NCBI GenBank assembly: GCA_013368445.1 | Contig: JAACJO010000001.1 | Coordinates: 3,038,001 to 3,102,000 of the forward strand | DNA from: Leucocoprinus leucothites | Taxonomy: Eukaryota; Basidiomycota; Agaricomycetes; Agaricales; Agaricaceae | Reading direction: 5' to 3' | DNA: 64,000 nucleotides | Shown: one piece after another, positions 11,428 through 23,712 of the stretch | How positions within the stretch are numbered: position 1 is the stretch's first letter | Layout: each line of letters opens with the position of its first letter | The notes under the pieces: generated by a model | The model's input: the letters and a program-made list of their open reading frames with translations, nothing else | Told to the model about the DNA's origin: nothing | Databases searched by the model: none | Program-made: the position numbers and the translations under genes

Positions 11428-14417
11428 TTAACTCCCTTTAGGTCGCTTGCCCTTGGTTTTCTCACCCCGAGGAGCAAGCTTAATCGCACTGAGGACATTT
11501 TGCAGATCCTCGTCCCCAGCGCCGGGCCCTCTAGCTGAGCTCATTTCCTTGTCTGAAACACTCGACTCGTTTGCCAGTGCACCCTTTTTTTTGACTTTCT
11601 TCCCAAGGGAAGCGTTAAAGAGAGCGTCGATCTCGTCCTCCTGTCTCTTCCGCTTCTTTTTTGGCTGAGGTGGAGTAGGTTCAGTGTCGGAGGGCCGATG
11701 AGGCACTGCAGACTCTTTTGGTATCGGGGATGACGAGAATTTGGGGGTAGCATCATCAAGCTTCTTCCTCTTCTCAGTCTGAAGGTTCCGCCACTCATCA
11801 GGTCGACGCTGTAATAGATAGAGGTTTAGGTTGCGGTTGAAAAACTTGCCATAAAAGGACCCGGCCAGGAACTGTTGATGAGGAATCAGGGAACGGGCAA
11901 TCTTTTCCTAGCAGCAGCCCCCGTCAGCACAGCAATAGACAATATTTATACAGGGAGTCACCAACTTTGAGGAAGGTATCGGCAAAATCCCAGCACCGAT
12001 CAGCCACACGGCTTCCAAAACGATCATCTGCTAGTTGATGGTAATGACCGATGAAGCTCATTACAAATGCACGTTTTGATTTTGATGGGACACTAGGAGA
12101 GTTCAAGAGAGCGTCGTAGACTCTGGAGCTAATGCTATGCTGCGCCAAGTGGATCCGCTCTTCCATTGAAAGCGAAGATATGCTGCGGACGAGAACAATG
12201 AGATCTAGCTGATGATCTCCTAATTTTAGCAAAAAAAAAAAAACAACTAACCTATCGGTGACTACCTGAAAGTGTGGATCGGGAAGCTGAAGTAGGGACT
12301 GCAGGAGGAGGGAGCCCGGTAGCTGGGGCTCTAATGGATGAGAGTGGTGTTTCGACTTCTCGTGTTTGCGGCCTTGAGACTTTAATTTATCAGTCTGGGC
12401 TGATTTTTGGGCATTGTAACCCTGTTATGGATGACCATAATCCCGTTAAAATAAGCTACTCTAATTTGGAATAGACTCACTTGCCTCGAAGGAGAGTAAA
12501 ACGAGAGCACAGGAAACGAGGTTATGTCGATGTACCTTTCCTTCGAGTCCAAATGCAGAGAATGCTGCCTGTAGGCAAGTCAGAGTCGAGAATTATCCAA
12601 AAGTAGATTGCATACCTCAACTACTTCGTCTCCAAGCACCTGCAATTTAGCAGCTCTATCTATCACGGCCTTCAATACACCCGACCTTGATGAGGCTGTC
12701 GTGTTTCATGGGGTACAGCAAGTGAACAGCTGATCAAATACTTACCAATGATTTTGGGCCAAGTGCCTTTCAGCTCCTGACAAGCGCCAGATAATCGTGC
12801 CTCGTTGGCCCTCTCCAGCGCTTTAGCGACAACGAAATTCGCAATTGGGTGTACAGCCAGACGCGGCAACTTGTATTCAAGGTATAGCGACCATAGCACG
12901 TCAAATGCATTACGTGGCGATCGAGCAAATATTGTCTCCAGAAGGTGAGACGACGTGGTGTCACGGAGGAGGGTGTTGAGGTAGTCGGAAGGTTCGGAGA
13001 GCGGTTGTCCATCCACTACACAGAATGAATAAATAATAGCCCACGCAACCGGGCAATCGAGCACTTACTGCAAGAGGATATGACGCCAACGGTCACTCTA
13101 TCCATGAGCGAACCAGGTTCACCTGAGAGATCGTGATCTGCTTCAGCTTCTAACAGCATCTGAAGGGATGGACGAGTTTCATCAGTACAGATACACGGTG
13201 AGCGGGAGTGTGACGAACCTGTAGGCTAGGACTTGCAACCTTGTTCGCAGCCATCGCTCGAACCTCATTTTCATCGAGCTCCGTCAGGAGTGTTTTGATG
13301 AACTGCTTAGCCATTTCATGAAACTCTGGAGGGGTATGCAACGAATCCGAAGGGCCTTTTCCTTTGTCTTTGTCGAAAACTGACTTCATGGAACCCTGTT
13401 TTGCCTTCCACGCCGCACTTTTCTTGGACCTCACAAGAGCAACATGTGTCGTATCTTGGTTTGTGAGGCTGGGGCAAAGCAGGACCAGCAGGCTTCGTAT
13501 TACATGCGAGCCAAAGGGATCCATAATAAGTGCAGAAAGGGTAGGCAATAATTCCTTGTTCAAGCTTCAGGAAGTAAATTAGAAGGGAACAAGGATCATA
13601 ATCACCTCGCAAATATCGTGTACAAGTTGTGTCATTGTCCGAAGCTCGCCTTTATCCTTTGAGTCGGATAGTTGAGGATAGATGCCTTTAGCCTGATCAG
13701 AGTTAATAGTGCCATGGGACGAGAATACAAACAGGAGGCATACCTCTCTCTGGATAGTCTCCCTCGCGAGGGTAAGAAAGGTTTGGCACACATGAGATCC
13801 GAATCGGTGTCGGACCAGAATGTCGTACCTAAAGGCCGATATCAAGGATCACACTACAACAAATCGGACATCACTTACGAACCAGCCATGCTATCCATGA
13901 AAACGCGCCGAACAAAATCGTCCATGGAGTATGCCATTCGTTCTAGTATGATTGAACAATCTGGATCTGTGGCTAGCTGCTTTTCTTTTCCTTGCATTTC
14001 CGTCAATGCCGCAACAAAAAACAGCCTCCTTTCTGACGGAGGATATTGATAGACCGTTAGTTTACTGTTCAACGACGAAAGGGTAAACATACCATCGTTC
14101 AAATCGCCATCTGCATTCTCACCTTCTCCTTCAACCTCCATGGGGGTTTCCTGCCAATCCCGAATCTGTGTGTCCACGGTCCTGAAGTACGCCTTAACTT
14201 CGGCGTCGACAAAGCCAAAAGGAGCCTCCGGGTTGATGCCTTCATCGTTATTCTGACTGGCAGCAGGTATGATCCAAGATGGCCCCGAAATGTGCGCTTG
14301 ATCATGAGTGGACTGGAGGAAACTCTCCTCCGTCCCATCGTGAGATTGGGGTTCTTCTGGAACGCTACTTTGTTCTTCCTTATGTCTTCTACCTCGTCTG
14401 CGGAGGCCGCGCGGCAT
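11428..14417 (-). CDS. NOP9: Nucleolar pre-rRNA-binding protein Nop9 (Pumilio repeats)
   Basis: Nop9 binds pre-18S rRNA and is needed for small-subunit maturation in the nucleolus. The start at 14417 gives a basic N-terminus ([16 protein letters not shown]), then [20 protein letters not shown] and, after an intron, [42 protein letters not shown]. Pumilio-like repeat units follow: [68 protein letters not shown] and [17 protein letters not shown]. The C-terminus has [10 protein letters not shown] and a lysine-rich tail ([27 protein letters not shown]). The order fits the family. About ten short introns interrupt it; an A/T run at 12230-12243 lies inside one. All pieces can be joined without an obvious stop. 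The 3' end is separated by some 0.8 kb from the MARVEL-like gene, and 5' by 0.4 kb from the F-box gene's 3' end. Confidence 0.88.
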
Positions 14418-14822
14418 GTCGAAAGAACGAGAATGAAGAAAAGATCAGAAAAGCATTAACGGGCTCAATCCAGTTTGAAAAAAAATACGCATAAACGCCG
14501 GGTTCCGGTGGTCCGCACGGACCGTGTCCCTATTATTACCATCAAAGTTTTCAATACATTCAATGTTCAACGTCACGTCAACGACATCTTGATGTGTCTT
14601 CATTTTAAATGAGGTTCAATCTCGTCCAACACTCATAGTGATTCAATATGTGTACACAAGTATTATCAAAAAGTGTCCTATAATGTTCAAAGAGGAAGTC
14701 CAGAAAACGAGGCAGATATGTCATGATAAAGGCCCTTCGGCTGATACTTGATGACTGGAGATAACTTTCCTATGAAGGGAGTCGGCATTTTAGCAAGAAG
14801 CTGATAAATCGTCCTAATGACT
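14418..14822. other. Intergenic, no gene seen
   Basis: About 400 bp between the NOP9 start and the F-box gene stop, both on the minus strand. It should hold the NOP9 promoter and the F-box 3' UTR. No other feature was seen. Confidence 0.5.
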
Positions 14823-16349
14823 TTATCGAACATTCAGTGTACATGCAGAGAAATGCAAACCCCGATCTTGCCAAGCCCCAATTCTGTCCCTGAATTCTTT
14901 GGGCAGGCTCTTCAATGTAAACACCCCAAACTCTTTCAGTCCTTGAGCAGCTCGACCCTCAACAAGAGCCAGCAACAAAACTTGGTTCAGATACTCTCCT
15001 GAGCACTGGAGGTTCAGTTCCCTCAGCTCGGGAAGATTGGGGACGGTTTTTCGTTCACCCCGCTGAGAAGTAGAAAGGGAGTGTGCTGGGGTCAAGTGCT
15101 GTAGGAGAGTATCTGTGATTGGATCGGGCTGCTGGCTTGTCAGTGCGAATTTCAGATCGAAGTGCCTCAATCTGGACAGCCCTTCCAAACATTTGATGAT
15201 CTCGTAGTCCCGCAAAGGTAGATATGCGAGTCCGAGGTGTTCGAGGGAACTGGCCGAGGATTGGATGAAATTGGTCAATCGTGTGTGAACCATCCGCCAC
15301 TGCGACCCTGTTCCACCCTGTGTAGAGTTGATGAGCCATTCTACCGAAATTGCACGCAAATTCGTCAACGAGAGCCGCTCAAGAAAGCTGAGGAAACTTG
15401 TTTCCGCCATCCCAATTGGATCAGTCCCTTGTATGATCAGTTTAAGAGATCTGAGAAATGGCAGTTCAAGCTTTCCTGTGTCCGGAGGACTGAACCTGTA
15501 CTCGGCGTTCAGTGTGCATGTCGTCAAGTTTTTTGCTGCGGATAGAATTCTGAAACATTCATCCAGAGAATGGACATGATCCTGGTAGAACTGAAGATTC
15601 AGGGCGGAAAGTTGCGACCAAGGTATGTCGAACCGGGACATGTCAAAGTCGTGTGCCCACGGCTTGCCCAGCCGCAATGATAAGGACCTAAGTGTCCGTA
15701 GGCTCCCTTCATGTCTTTGATTCTGAAGAGGTGCCAGGCTTCGACCGGGCCCATGGAAATAGACGTGTTGCCAACGGGAAGCGTGGGGGAGAAGGATTTT
15801 AAGGAGCTCCGCTGACCGCAAATCCAGGGTGGTTCCAGGAGCGTCGTGGATTATGCGGAAGGAGAGAGGTTGCTGCCGCGACCGACGCAACCATAACATT
15901 AACCTCTTCTTCATTTCATCTTCCTCCGACTGCGATGAGCCTTTACCCTCTACCACAAGCTCAAAGCACGACCATAGGCGAGGCGTATTCATTACTAGGT
16001 AGTACCACGTCTTGCACACGAGTGCTAGCGTCAGAGGTGGCACCTGAGAGTCAATCCGCGGGAATGCTGATGGGCAATGACTGAAGATCTCGACACAAAT
16101 CTCGAAGGGAAGTCTGTCGAGTGAAGCGTGCCTTTCGATGGTTCGAACAGGGGACTGTCATCATGGTGAGCAGAGGTCCGAGCTCAGGACAAAATAACAC
16201 ACTGGAACAGCAGCGGAGGCGAGAGAACTGTTGCACTGCTTCAAGTGCGACGACACGATCGACTTGAAGCAGAAGTGCTGTTTGACATACGCATGAATGG
16301 GCATTAGACGAGTGGTTGAGGGCGGTGGTCGGGTGTTGGGATGCTTCAA
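14823..16349 (-). CDS. F-box / leucine-rich-repeat-like protein
   Basis: Typical basidiomycete F-box protein, a probable substrate receptor of SCF ubiquitin ligases. I propose exon 1 at 16349-16203 (start MKHPNTRPPPSTTRLMP), a 48-nt intron at 16202-16155 with donor GTGTGT, a CTCAC branch-like site and acceptor ACAG, then a long exon 16154-14823. That restores the F-box itself: LDRLPFEICVEIFSHCP followed by LTLALVCKTWYYLVMNTPRLW. The rest is leucine-rich with irregular repeats (LRTLRSLSLRLGKPW, LEHLGLAYLPL, LRELNLQCSGEY). Total about 492 residues. Without the intron the F-box half would be lost, so the splice model is supported by the domain. Substrate is unknown. An internal ATG at 16304 could also serve as start. 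Confidence 0.78.
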
Positions 16350-16612
16350 GATGAACAGTGGCGAAAAAAGGAAATTTCGAAAGGAAGTGGGAGTAATGAG
16401 CGACTTAAGGACTCCCGTGGCTTTTGAGGGCGACGGGAGCCCCTGTTGGTAATGACGGTTAGAGGCAAAAGCGATCCAAATCTTTTAGGCCAGCAGATCG
16501 AGATTCTCCACAAATCTAACGAATCAGGAAAGCTTTCTCAGGGATGTTTGAATCATATCTCTTGTCTCAAAGAGCGTCGAAGCGACCCATAACCCGAATT
16601 ATCTCTTCCTAG

Positions 16613-17065
16613 TCAGTCGCCAAAGTACCGGGCGGATACTTCCCTATGTTGTCCAATGTCCCCGAAGCCGCCATCCAGATTTGTATTATACGCCAATAGT
16701 CGAGAGGCGGACAATTCGGGGTCGCTTGTACTATCCAAACCGGGGTCACAATAGGGTAACTGCTTGAATAATAAGATATCGGCCGCAATCGAATGCTCTA
16801 CGGCTTTCGCAGAGTTCCCAACGACTTGGATAATCACGTTTGTGATTTGTCCAATTGGGATAGCAGCCTCCACGGTGACCTGTGAACGGTACAGAATTAA
16901 ACGAATCGCCTTGCTGGAAAGATCATGAATCCGAGGCAACGAGAGACATACTTGAGCTTCATAGCTACTCATGTCTTTTGTTCCATGTGGGTCGAAGTGC
17001 TGGTTGTGGCAGCAGCGTCGAACGCGTGCACTGCAATGAGTAGGTTTGACAAAACATAAATGCAT
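16613..17065 (-). CDS. Hypothetical small protein, doubtful
   Basis: Unrecognised. A possible two-exon reading gives an N-terminal piece ending SSYEAQ, a GTATGT...CACAG intron (about 16950-16879), and a second exon VTVEAAIPIGQITNVIIQV.. that stays open to a stop at 16613. The second exon has amphipathic, protein-like composition and a clean splice acceptor, but no domain was recognised and the start is uncertain. It could be a lineage-specific gene or a chance reading. Confidence 0.28.
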   Translation of the reverse strand: MHLCFVKPTHCSARVRRCCHNQHFDPHGTKDMSSYEAQVCLSLPRIHDLSSKAIRLILYRSQVTVEAAIPIGQITNVIIQVVGNSAKAVEHSIAADILLFKQLPYCDPGLDSTSDPELSASRLLAYNTNLDGGFGDIGQHREVSARYFGD

Positions 17066-17525
17066 AGCGATTGGCGGGCCTGAGCGCCAGCCTTGGTAGT
17101 GACTCCGAACTGATTGCGTTCAGGATTCGAGTGATACTGCAATTCAAAATTGCGGGATGAGATGACTAGAACTGATTGTTGCTAGTTTATTGGCAGCTCA
17201 ACCACGATCCCTTCTCAGACACGAGGCGTCTTGTTGACGTTGAAGGTATATGACTGTCAAGCCTTCGGATTGCGCCGGGTCCCAGGAGGCATCGAGGTCA
17301 AAGCAGCTGGTCAAGTTACTATAGCGTGGCCAACAATCATCAGGCTGCGCCCATTTCTAGCGCCGATCAGCATGACTGCTGATGCGCCTACAATCATCAT
17401 TTAATGAGGTTCGGGAAGTTACAAGTCCTGAGATATGTCATAGTGGCCGCCAGAGTCCTACAAAGGCAGTTTTGTACACTAAATACAAAGCAGAGCTAAT
17501 AGAAAATGTCCCCCGAAACCGGAGC

Positions 17526-20031
17526 TCAGAAGAATTTACTGAAATCGTAAGCGGAAGGGTCGTCAGGGCTACTCGCCCCGTTTTTGCGCGAGGTCGAAAC
17601 ATTGGCAACCCTAGCAAGGGCCTTTGTGGTAGGTTTCGATGCCTTTTGTTTTGGGACGGTTGTTTTCTTAAGAATAGACTTTGGGTCACTGGCCTCCTGA
17701 CCGCCGCTCTTGACAGATGGCTGAACCGGCTTGTTTTGTTTATGGGGTGCGAAGGCGACTTTCTTCGCAGGTTGTGCGGACGCGAACGATGTCGCGCGTT
17801 TCCGCTTTTGGTTGAAGGTACTTGGATGGTTTAGTTCCAATTCCTCTTCTGAGACTTCATCTTGTTCGTCATCATCTTCATCCTCATCTTGACTAGTGTC
17901 ATCGTCACCATCACCTCCACCTTCCTCTTCTTCATCCACCCCTTCATCCACTTCCATAATGTTTTGATCGGCATCGTCATCTTTTTCAATATGCTCCCCA
18001 GCATCCCACGGGTGCTCTAGTTCCACCACCCGCCTTTCCATTTCAGAGACCCGTAGTTTCACTAGGCCACATTCCTTTCTCATCTCTTTCCTCGTCTTGG
18101 AGTGATTGAGAATTTGGTCATCGGATTCGGTAAGGGGTAGGGATCCCACACTCCCATCAACGTTCGGCGGTGACGTATAACGCCCAAACTTGCCCGTATT
18201 CCAATCTCGTAGTACTATCTTTGATGCTCCCACCAAGTCGAGCTCTCCACGCTAGACGGATCGAAAGTCACCAAGAAGTAACATAATTATATCATTAGCC
18301 AAGTGGTCGAATGTAGCATTTGGCAAGTTAAATCAAATTACCTTCTTCAATAGATGATTTGAACGCGCCACGCCGGACAGAAACGCCGTAGCATCGCCTC
18401 GAGGGAATGCCGGTAGACTATACATCAGCATGAGGTCTTCGGCGGAAGCGCGTTGGACAATATGGACCACTGATCAAAGTCACCAAAATATGATTAGTCT
18501 CGAGAAGATGATTCACGCTGCCGAAACTCACCGGCGCTTGATGGATCTTTCAATCGATCTATTCTACCCCTACTGCGTAGCAATATGTCGCGTGTTCGCA
18601 GGCCTTCGAGAGAAGATATCTCATCGTCGGGGAGATCGGTCGAAAATGTCAGACCGGGCGTGTCAATAAAAAGCACCGATTTTCCCTCTGCCTCAATTGT
18701 TGCTCCTTGAGGCAGAGAAGTTGTCGAGGGTCCCCGTGGTGACATTGGTAACGAATAAACGGGGAACGAAGCCTTCTTCAATAGACTATTAAGGAACGAG
18801 CTTTTCCCGGCCTTGTCAAAAAACAAAAAAGCAGTGTAAACGTCAAAATTAAATAATTGAGCGCAGTGTGAAGACGCATAGATACTGCGCAACCGTGAAG
18901 TGAGGCTCACTCACATTGGCGAGACCTGCGACAGCCACTCTGAGGATACCACCTTCTTTCTCCGCAGCCCAGCTAACCAGCTGGGAAAGAATTGCCTCGG
19001 AGCCCAGTGCATCATTCTTCGAAAATGAAGCCTTGCCCTTCCCTTTGCCCTGTACGGTTGAACTGGACTCGATAGCCGCAGGTAAAAAGGCTGTGGCAGA
19101 CCTAAAGAGGAACGTAGGGTGCTCTCGTCGGAGGAACGTTAACCACGATGCAAGAGATTCCCGAGGGCACAGGTCTGGAAATTTCGGACATCAGCACATC
19201 CGTTCTCCGACTCCGTGATTGCACCTAACTCACCAATTTTATTCAACACCAACAATACCTTCTTCCCTTCCACCGCCTCTCCAAGTACGCACTGCGGAAT
19301 GGTAAGGGGTCACGGGCATCAAGAACCTCCAGCAAAACATCCGAGCCATCCAAAACGGTTCGGAGATTTGGTAAATCACGGTTACTGAGAACAGGAACCT
19401 CCTCTTCTTCGCCACTGTCCGCCATTTGTGTCTCCTTACGCTTCTCCATTGTCGTCAATTTTGGGTTGATAAGCTTTGCTGATAGGCTAGCAATAGCATC
19501 GCTTCCGACGTCTAGATTCTTCTTTGAATTGGGCCCTGACTCGTCCTCGCCTTCCTCATTGGCAGAATTCTGTGACTGGGCTTTAGATTGCTGTCGTGCG
19601 AGCCGCTTCTCCTCCTTTCTCTTTTCCTTCTCTTCAACAGCCTGCAACGGGGATAGGAGGAAATGGGCTTTTAGTCCTGGTATTCACAGGAGTACAGGAG
19701 TACAGGAATACGACGCACCACTCTCCGCTGCTCAGCTACTTCGGCTAAGATTTGATCTTTGTAGGGAAAGTCATTCGGAATTCCGGGGTCTTTCTTGTGT
19801 TCTATGGCGGTGTTGTTAGATCCATAGTATCCTATGCGCGGGAGAGTAGCTTACTTGATTTCCACTGCGGATTTTTCTTCGCAGCCTTTGCCTTTTTCTT
19901 GCGACTTTCTTTAACTCGGCCCGCGATTTTATGACGGTCACTGATCGATTGCCGATTACTGGTCTCTGTGACATTTAAGCACCATGAACGTTTCACCGTT
20001 GAACACACTCACTTTTTCTTATCCGCGGCAT
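17526..20031 (-). CDS. Nucleolar circularly permuted GTPase (nucleostemin/Grn1/GNL3 type)
   Basis: Ribosome-biogenesis GTPase acting on the large subunit in the nucleolus or nucleus. The start at 20031 gives MPRIRKK, then a basic KKRKAAKAAKKNPQWKSKQ-like region and PGIPNDFPYKDQIL, the Grn1 N-terminal signature. A coiled, charged stretch follows (EKRKEEKRLARQQSKAQSQN). The permuted GTPase order is visible: DVLLEVLDARDPL first, then the VEGKKVLLVLNKI-like G4, then the P-loop GLANAGKSSFLNSLLKK rebuilt across an intron near 18810-18910, and G3 as VLFIDTPGL. The C-terminal half holds very acidic runs (17860-17960) and a KKxxKP-rich tail ending YDFSKFF at 17526. P-loop GLANAGKS keeps the GxxxxGKS pattern. 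Yeast Nug1 is an alternative name; the N-terminus favours Grn1/GNL3. Confidence 0.85.
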
Positions 20032-20905
20032 GGTAAGACGATATAAACGTGATGGCGAACGGTGGGGCAGCAAAAAAAGTGATGCTGCATTGGGTAATAA
20101 CACTCGTGGGAATATCCCATCATGCCGTTCTGGCGCTCTTGTCGCTACGACCAACTTCCCAAATCACGGAATTAGACGCGCATAGCATTTAATTTAACAA
20201 AGTTCATCCAATCACGCTTATGCTTTTGCATGTTGACATGTCAACTACCCATTCAGTGCTCAATACCAGACACTCAAATTTTCGTGATAATATCAGGGAA
20301 CAAGGCTGTCATTGCGGCATCTACATACATAACAAGCCAAGATATCGACAGGGACGAATGATCCTGGTGAAAATCGAGGGACTTTCACATGAGGGAATGC
20401 CCACTGTGAACGAAAGATAGAACCCGCGTCGGCAGGGAAGCCGTAGGCGCTGGAGCGCCACTTGGGTCCGAGGTTTTATACGAGCTTCTCTGGCCTATGC
20501 TTGTTCAAGCTGACTTGCTCTCGTCTCGTATTATAACGCCTGCCAGAGGAGATTGACCACCCCTGGCCTATTCAAGAATAATTGTTATCGTTGTGTTGTA
20601 AATTTCCATAGCTTTCATAAGGATTGGTTGACCTCTTCTACGCATGGCTGATAAACGCCGGTTTTGAATATGTATAAGGTTTGAGGAACAGCGGAGAACA
20701 TTCGGTAAGCTTGTACTTGCAAACAGTAAGATACTAGACGACGAGAGAAAACTTGCAAATAGACAATTGAAGTAGTTGAAGCATAAATTTTTGAAGGATA
20801 CTGAGGTCATGCCGAACAAGCTGAATTTTGGTGTTGCAGGTTTTGCCCATACGTCACCATGGAATGCTGGACAACCTATGCAGAGTGGAAGTAGAACAAT
20901 ACCTT
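20032..20905. other. Intergenic, no gene seen
   Basis: About 870 bp between the GTPase start and the 3' end of the SR-protein gene. Short open frames exist, but none looks like a conserved exon. Confidence 0.5.
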
Positions 20906-21944
20906 CTACCAGCGTTCACCAGAGCCATTCTGCCCTGAATCAAATTCTCGGTTGCGGGCAGGACTGCTAGCCCTTGGTGGGCTACGAGAGTAACTTCGAC
21001 GGCGGCGGTACTCAGGCGAGTAACGACGAGGTGGGGAGCTTCGACGATCACGCCAGTCAGACCTGTTGTCTCTTCCATACGGATCGCGATCACGGTCCTT
21101 GTCTCTGCGATAGTCACGGTCTCGGTAGTCGCGGTCACGGTCACGGAAATCCCTGTCCCTGTAAGAGTCCCGGTCGCGGAAGCCGTCGCGGTGACTGGAT
21201 TTTCTATGACCCATGTATTCTCCTGGAGTGGGTGCGTGGGGCCTGTCGGTTACGGAATAGTCTACACGAATGCGACGACCGTTAAGTTCCTGGGAACATG
21301 TCAACGTCTGAAACCTCATGGGAACAAAGCAACATACAACGCCATTGAGTTCTTGGATGCAACGAGATGCTTCCTCGACAGTAGACATCTTAATGAAACC
21401 GAAACCACGGGAACGGTCGGACTGCACAACGTCAGAGCCCAATACAGCCTTACATAATTCAATTTTACTTACTCGTTGGTCGTAGACGATAGTAACTTTT
21501 TCAACTCGGCCAAAACGGCTGAATTCCTCATCTAAGTCGCGCTCTATAGTGCGGATGCTCAAACCGAACACTCCCAGCACGTTTGAGGCAGGAGGTGCCT
21601 GCTAAGATCCGTAAGCATACCCAGACAACGAGAGACATGAAACATGACGACTGACAACTGGTGCATGAGGAGGACGCCTGGGAGGTGGAGAACGCCTTCG
21701 GAAATTGGGGCTCCTGAAGTCGGCTTTGTCACCGTTGCTGCGAGCAGCAGGGCTCCTGGAACGCGACCTGCCACGAGGTGCAGCGTCATCGCGGTCACCA
21801 GTGGCTGGAGCTGCAGGAGGTGCGTTGTACGCGTCAGAATAAGGGTCCACAGCGTTTGATGCAGCTGGATCCCCGTACTGAGAGGTCGAGGTATGAGATA
21901 CGTCCATATGAATGTAAGTGGGAAGACGGAAAAAAACTCACCAT
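20906..21944 (-). CDS. Tra2-like SR protein with one RRM
   Basis: Nuclear splicing regulator of the transformer-2 type. An RS/P-rich N-terminus (RGRSRSRSPAARSNGD, FRRRSPPPRRPP) is followed by one RRM with RNP2 LGVFGLS, the block ERDLDEEFSRFGRVEKV, RNP1 RGFGFIKM and NGRRIRVDYSVTDRPHAP, then GEYMGHR and a C-terminal tract of RDRD/YRDRD repeats and RS motifs ending SGERW. Several 50-60 nt introns split the RRM. Start is ambiguous: an ATG at 21944 in good context is immediately followed by GTGAGT and could form a start-codon-only exon spliced at 21878 (64-nt intron, frame kept); an ATG at 21907 also works but lies inside that intron. The gene is divergent from eL18 with about 380 bp between start codons. 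Confidence 0.85.
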
Positions 21945-22324
21945 GGTGGTTCGACGGAAGAAACTTGTTTACCTGTGTTTGTGCCGGAAGCTCAATATAA
22001 CGTCACAATATGAGCGCTAATCGACCTACGCACGGACACAGGCTCCAACCCTCCGCGAAACGATAATTTTAGAGAAGTCCTCAGGCGAAGATGGTACATG
22101 ATGTTGTTTTTTTCTGCAAGGGGCTTCAGGTAACAATGATATATCGCAAGATCACAGAATCGCTGCTATCAGAGCACAAATGCATGGGGGTTGCGATCCA
22201 AGGGGAATTTCGGAAGTTGCCGTTAGTTCAATCGGAGCTTGAATCTTAATTCTCGACTACACAGTTCATCAAGCCTTGGTGTTGAGGACAACATACCCAA
22301 ACACGAACTCCGGCAAGAACCAAG
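21945..22324. promoter_or_regulatory. Shared divergent promoter region of SR-protein and eL18 genes
   Basis: The 380 bp between the two start codons must contain both promoters, so a bidirectional promoter is likely. I saw no clear TATA box at a fixed distance. This is inferred from gene layout only. Confidence 0.45.
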
Positions 22325-23113
22325 ATGGTGAGCTCATCGTCGTCAACAGGGCACTCGGGAGGTCGTTAACATGCAGGATAGGGTATCGACATTGCCAGGC
22401 ACCACGTCAAGAAGGGCAACCGTACCGCACCCAAGAGCGAGGATCCCTATCTTCTCCTCCTTGTTAAGGTGTGTTGGAGGCTTTGTAACCCGAGGATTGC
22501 ATTTTAAAGTGTCATCTTGTGCTAGCTCTACCGTTTCCTTGCTCGCCGTACGGATTCCAATTTCAACAAGGTCAATTTTATAAAAATAAGAAAGAGAAAC
22601 TTGAAACTCAGACCATATCTTATCAATTTCACCAGGTCATCCTCCACCGCCTCTTCCTCTCGAAAGTCAACCGCCCTCCCCTCTCACTCTCCCGTATCGC
22701 CACAGAGACCTCAAAAGTCTCCGACCGTGACTCCAAAATCATCGTTCAAGTTGGCACCGTCACCGATGATATCCGTCTGACGGAAGTTCCTAAACTCACT
22801 ATTGCTGCGCTTCGATTCACTCGTGCAGCTAAGGAGCGTATCATCAAGGCCGGTGGCGAGGCTATCACCCTTGACCAGCTCGCTCTCCGGGCACCCACAG
22901 GCTCGAACACTGTTCTGTTACGGGGTGTCAAGACTGCTCGTGAGGCAAACAAACACTTCGGTATGGGTCCTCACAAGCACAAGAAGCCCTACACCGCCTC
23001 GAAAGGTCGCAAGGTTCGCTTACATTCATGTTACCACTATGTCCCTTCATTGAACATGCCCCTAGTTCGAGCAAGGTCGTGGTCGCCGCAAGTCTCGTGG
23101 TTTCAAGGTGTAA
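22325..23113 (+). CDS. RPL18: 60S ribosomal protein eL18
   Basis: Structural protein of the large ribosomal subunit. Five exons fit exactly: 22325-22327 (ATG only), 22382-22468 ([19 protein letters not shown]..), 22526-22570 ([15 protein letters not shown]), 22636-23013 ([20 protein letters not shown].. to [11 protein letters not shown]) and 23066-23113 ([18 protein letters not shown]). All junctions are GT-AG and keep frame, giving 186 residues, the family length. The first exon is just the start codon, so the first intron sits directly after ATG. This is common in ribosomal protein genes and may help expression. The gene is divergent from the SR-protein gene. Confidence 0.95.
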
Positions 23114-23712
23114 GACACCTCACCCAAAAATCGATATCGTGGAGGAGTTGCCGGAGCATGTCAGCGGTTCTGGTGTACCTTGGTGGTGGTGCCCGAGTTA
23201 TGCGTATGGATCAACTCAGCTTTTTTGTAATATGCAGTATGACGCATCGAATCATGACTTATCGCCGCACCCTCGCATCATCTTACTCTCAACTGCAGTA
23301 ATTGAATTTTTGAAACGCTCATCACGCGTGGTTCTCCTGTTAGGGTTCTTATAAATAGACAAGTAATTAAAACACTGGTCAGGAGCGCAACCCGTCTTCA
23401 TAGCGGTTGTCTGTTGCATTCGCCAGACTTCAACACCCCAATGCCAGTACCCACGGTCGGTAGGTATGGCTCTTCGTGGCCATGTTTTGGTACCCCGACC
23501 GGTGCGTTTCTGGAATACTGCTTACTCTCGTGACCTGACTGTCGAGCAGTCTCTTGACAAGCTCAGATCCACCTGACCTCATGCCATCAATCGAATTGAA
23601 AAATCAACCCACTTCCTTTGATAAACAATTTCCCTGGACATCTCTGGATATATTAACTGGCTCCCAGCCGACGAGACACTGACGTCCTGTTCTTTCCTGA
23701 ACCACGGCCTAC
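23114..23712. other. Intergenic, no gene seen
   Basis: About 600 bp after the eL18 stop and before the secreted hydrolase gene. No supported coding exon or repeat was seen. Confidence 0.5.
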
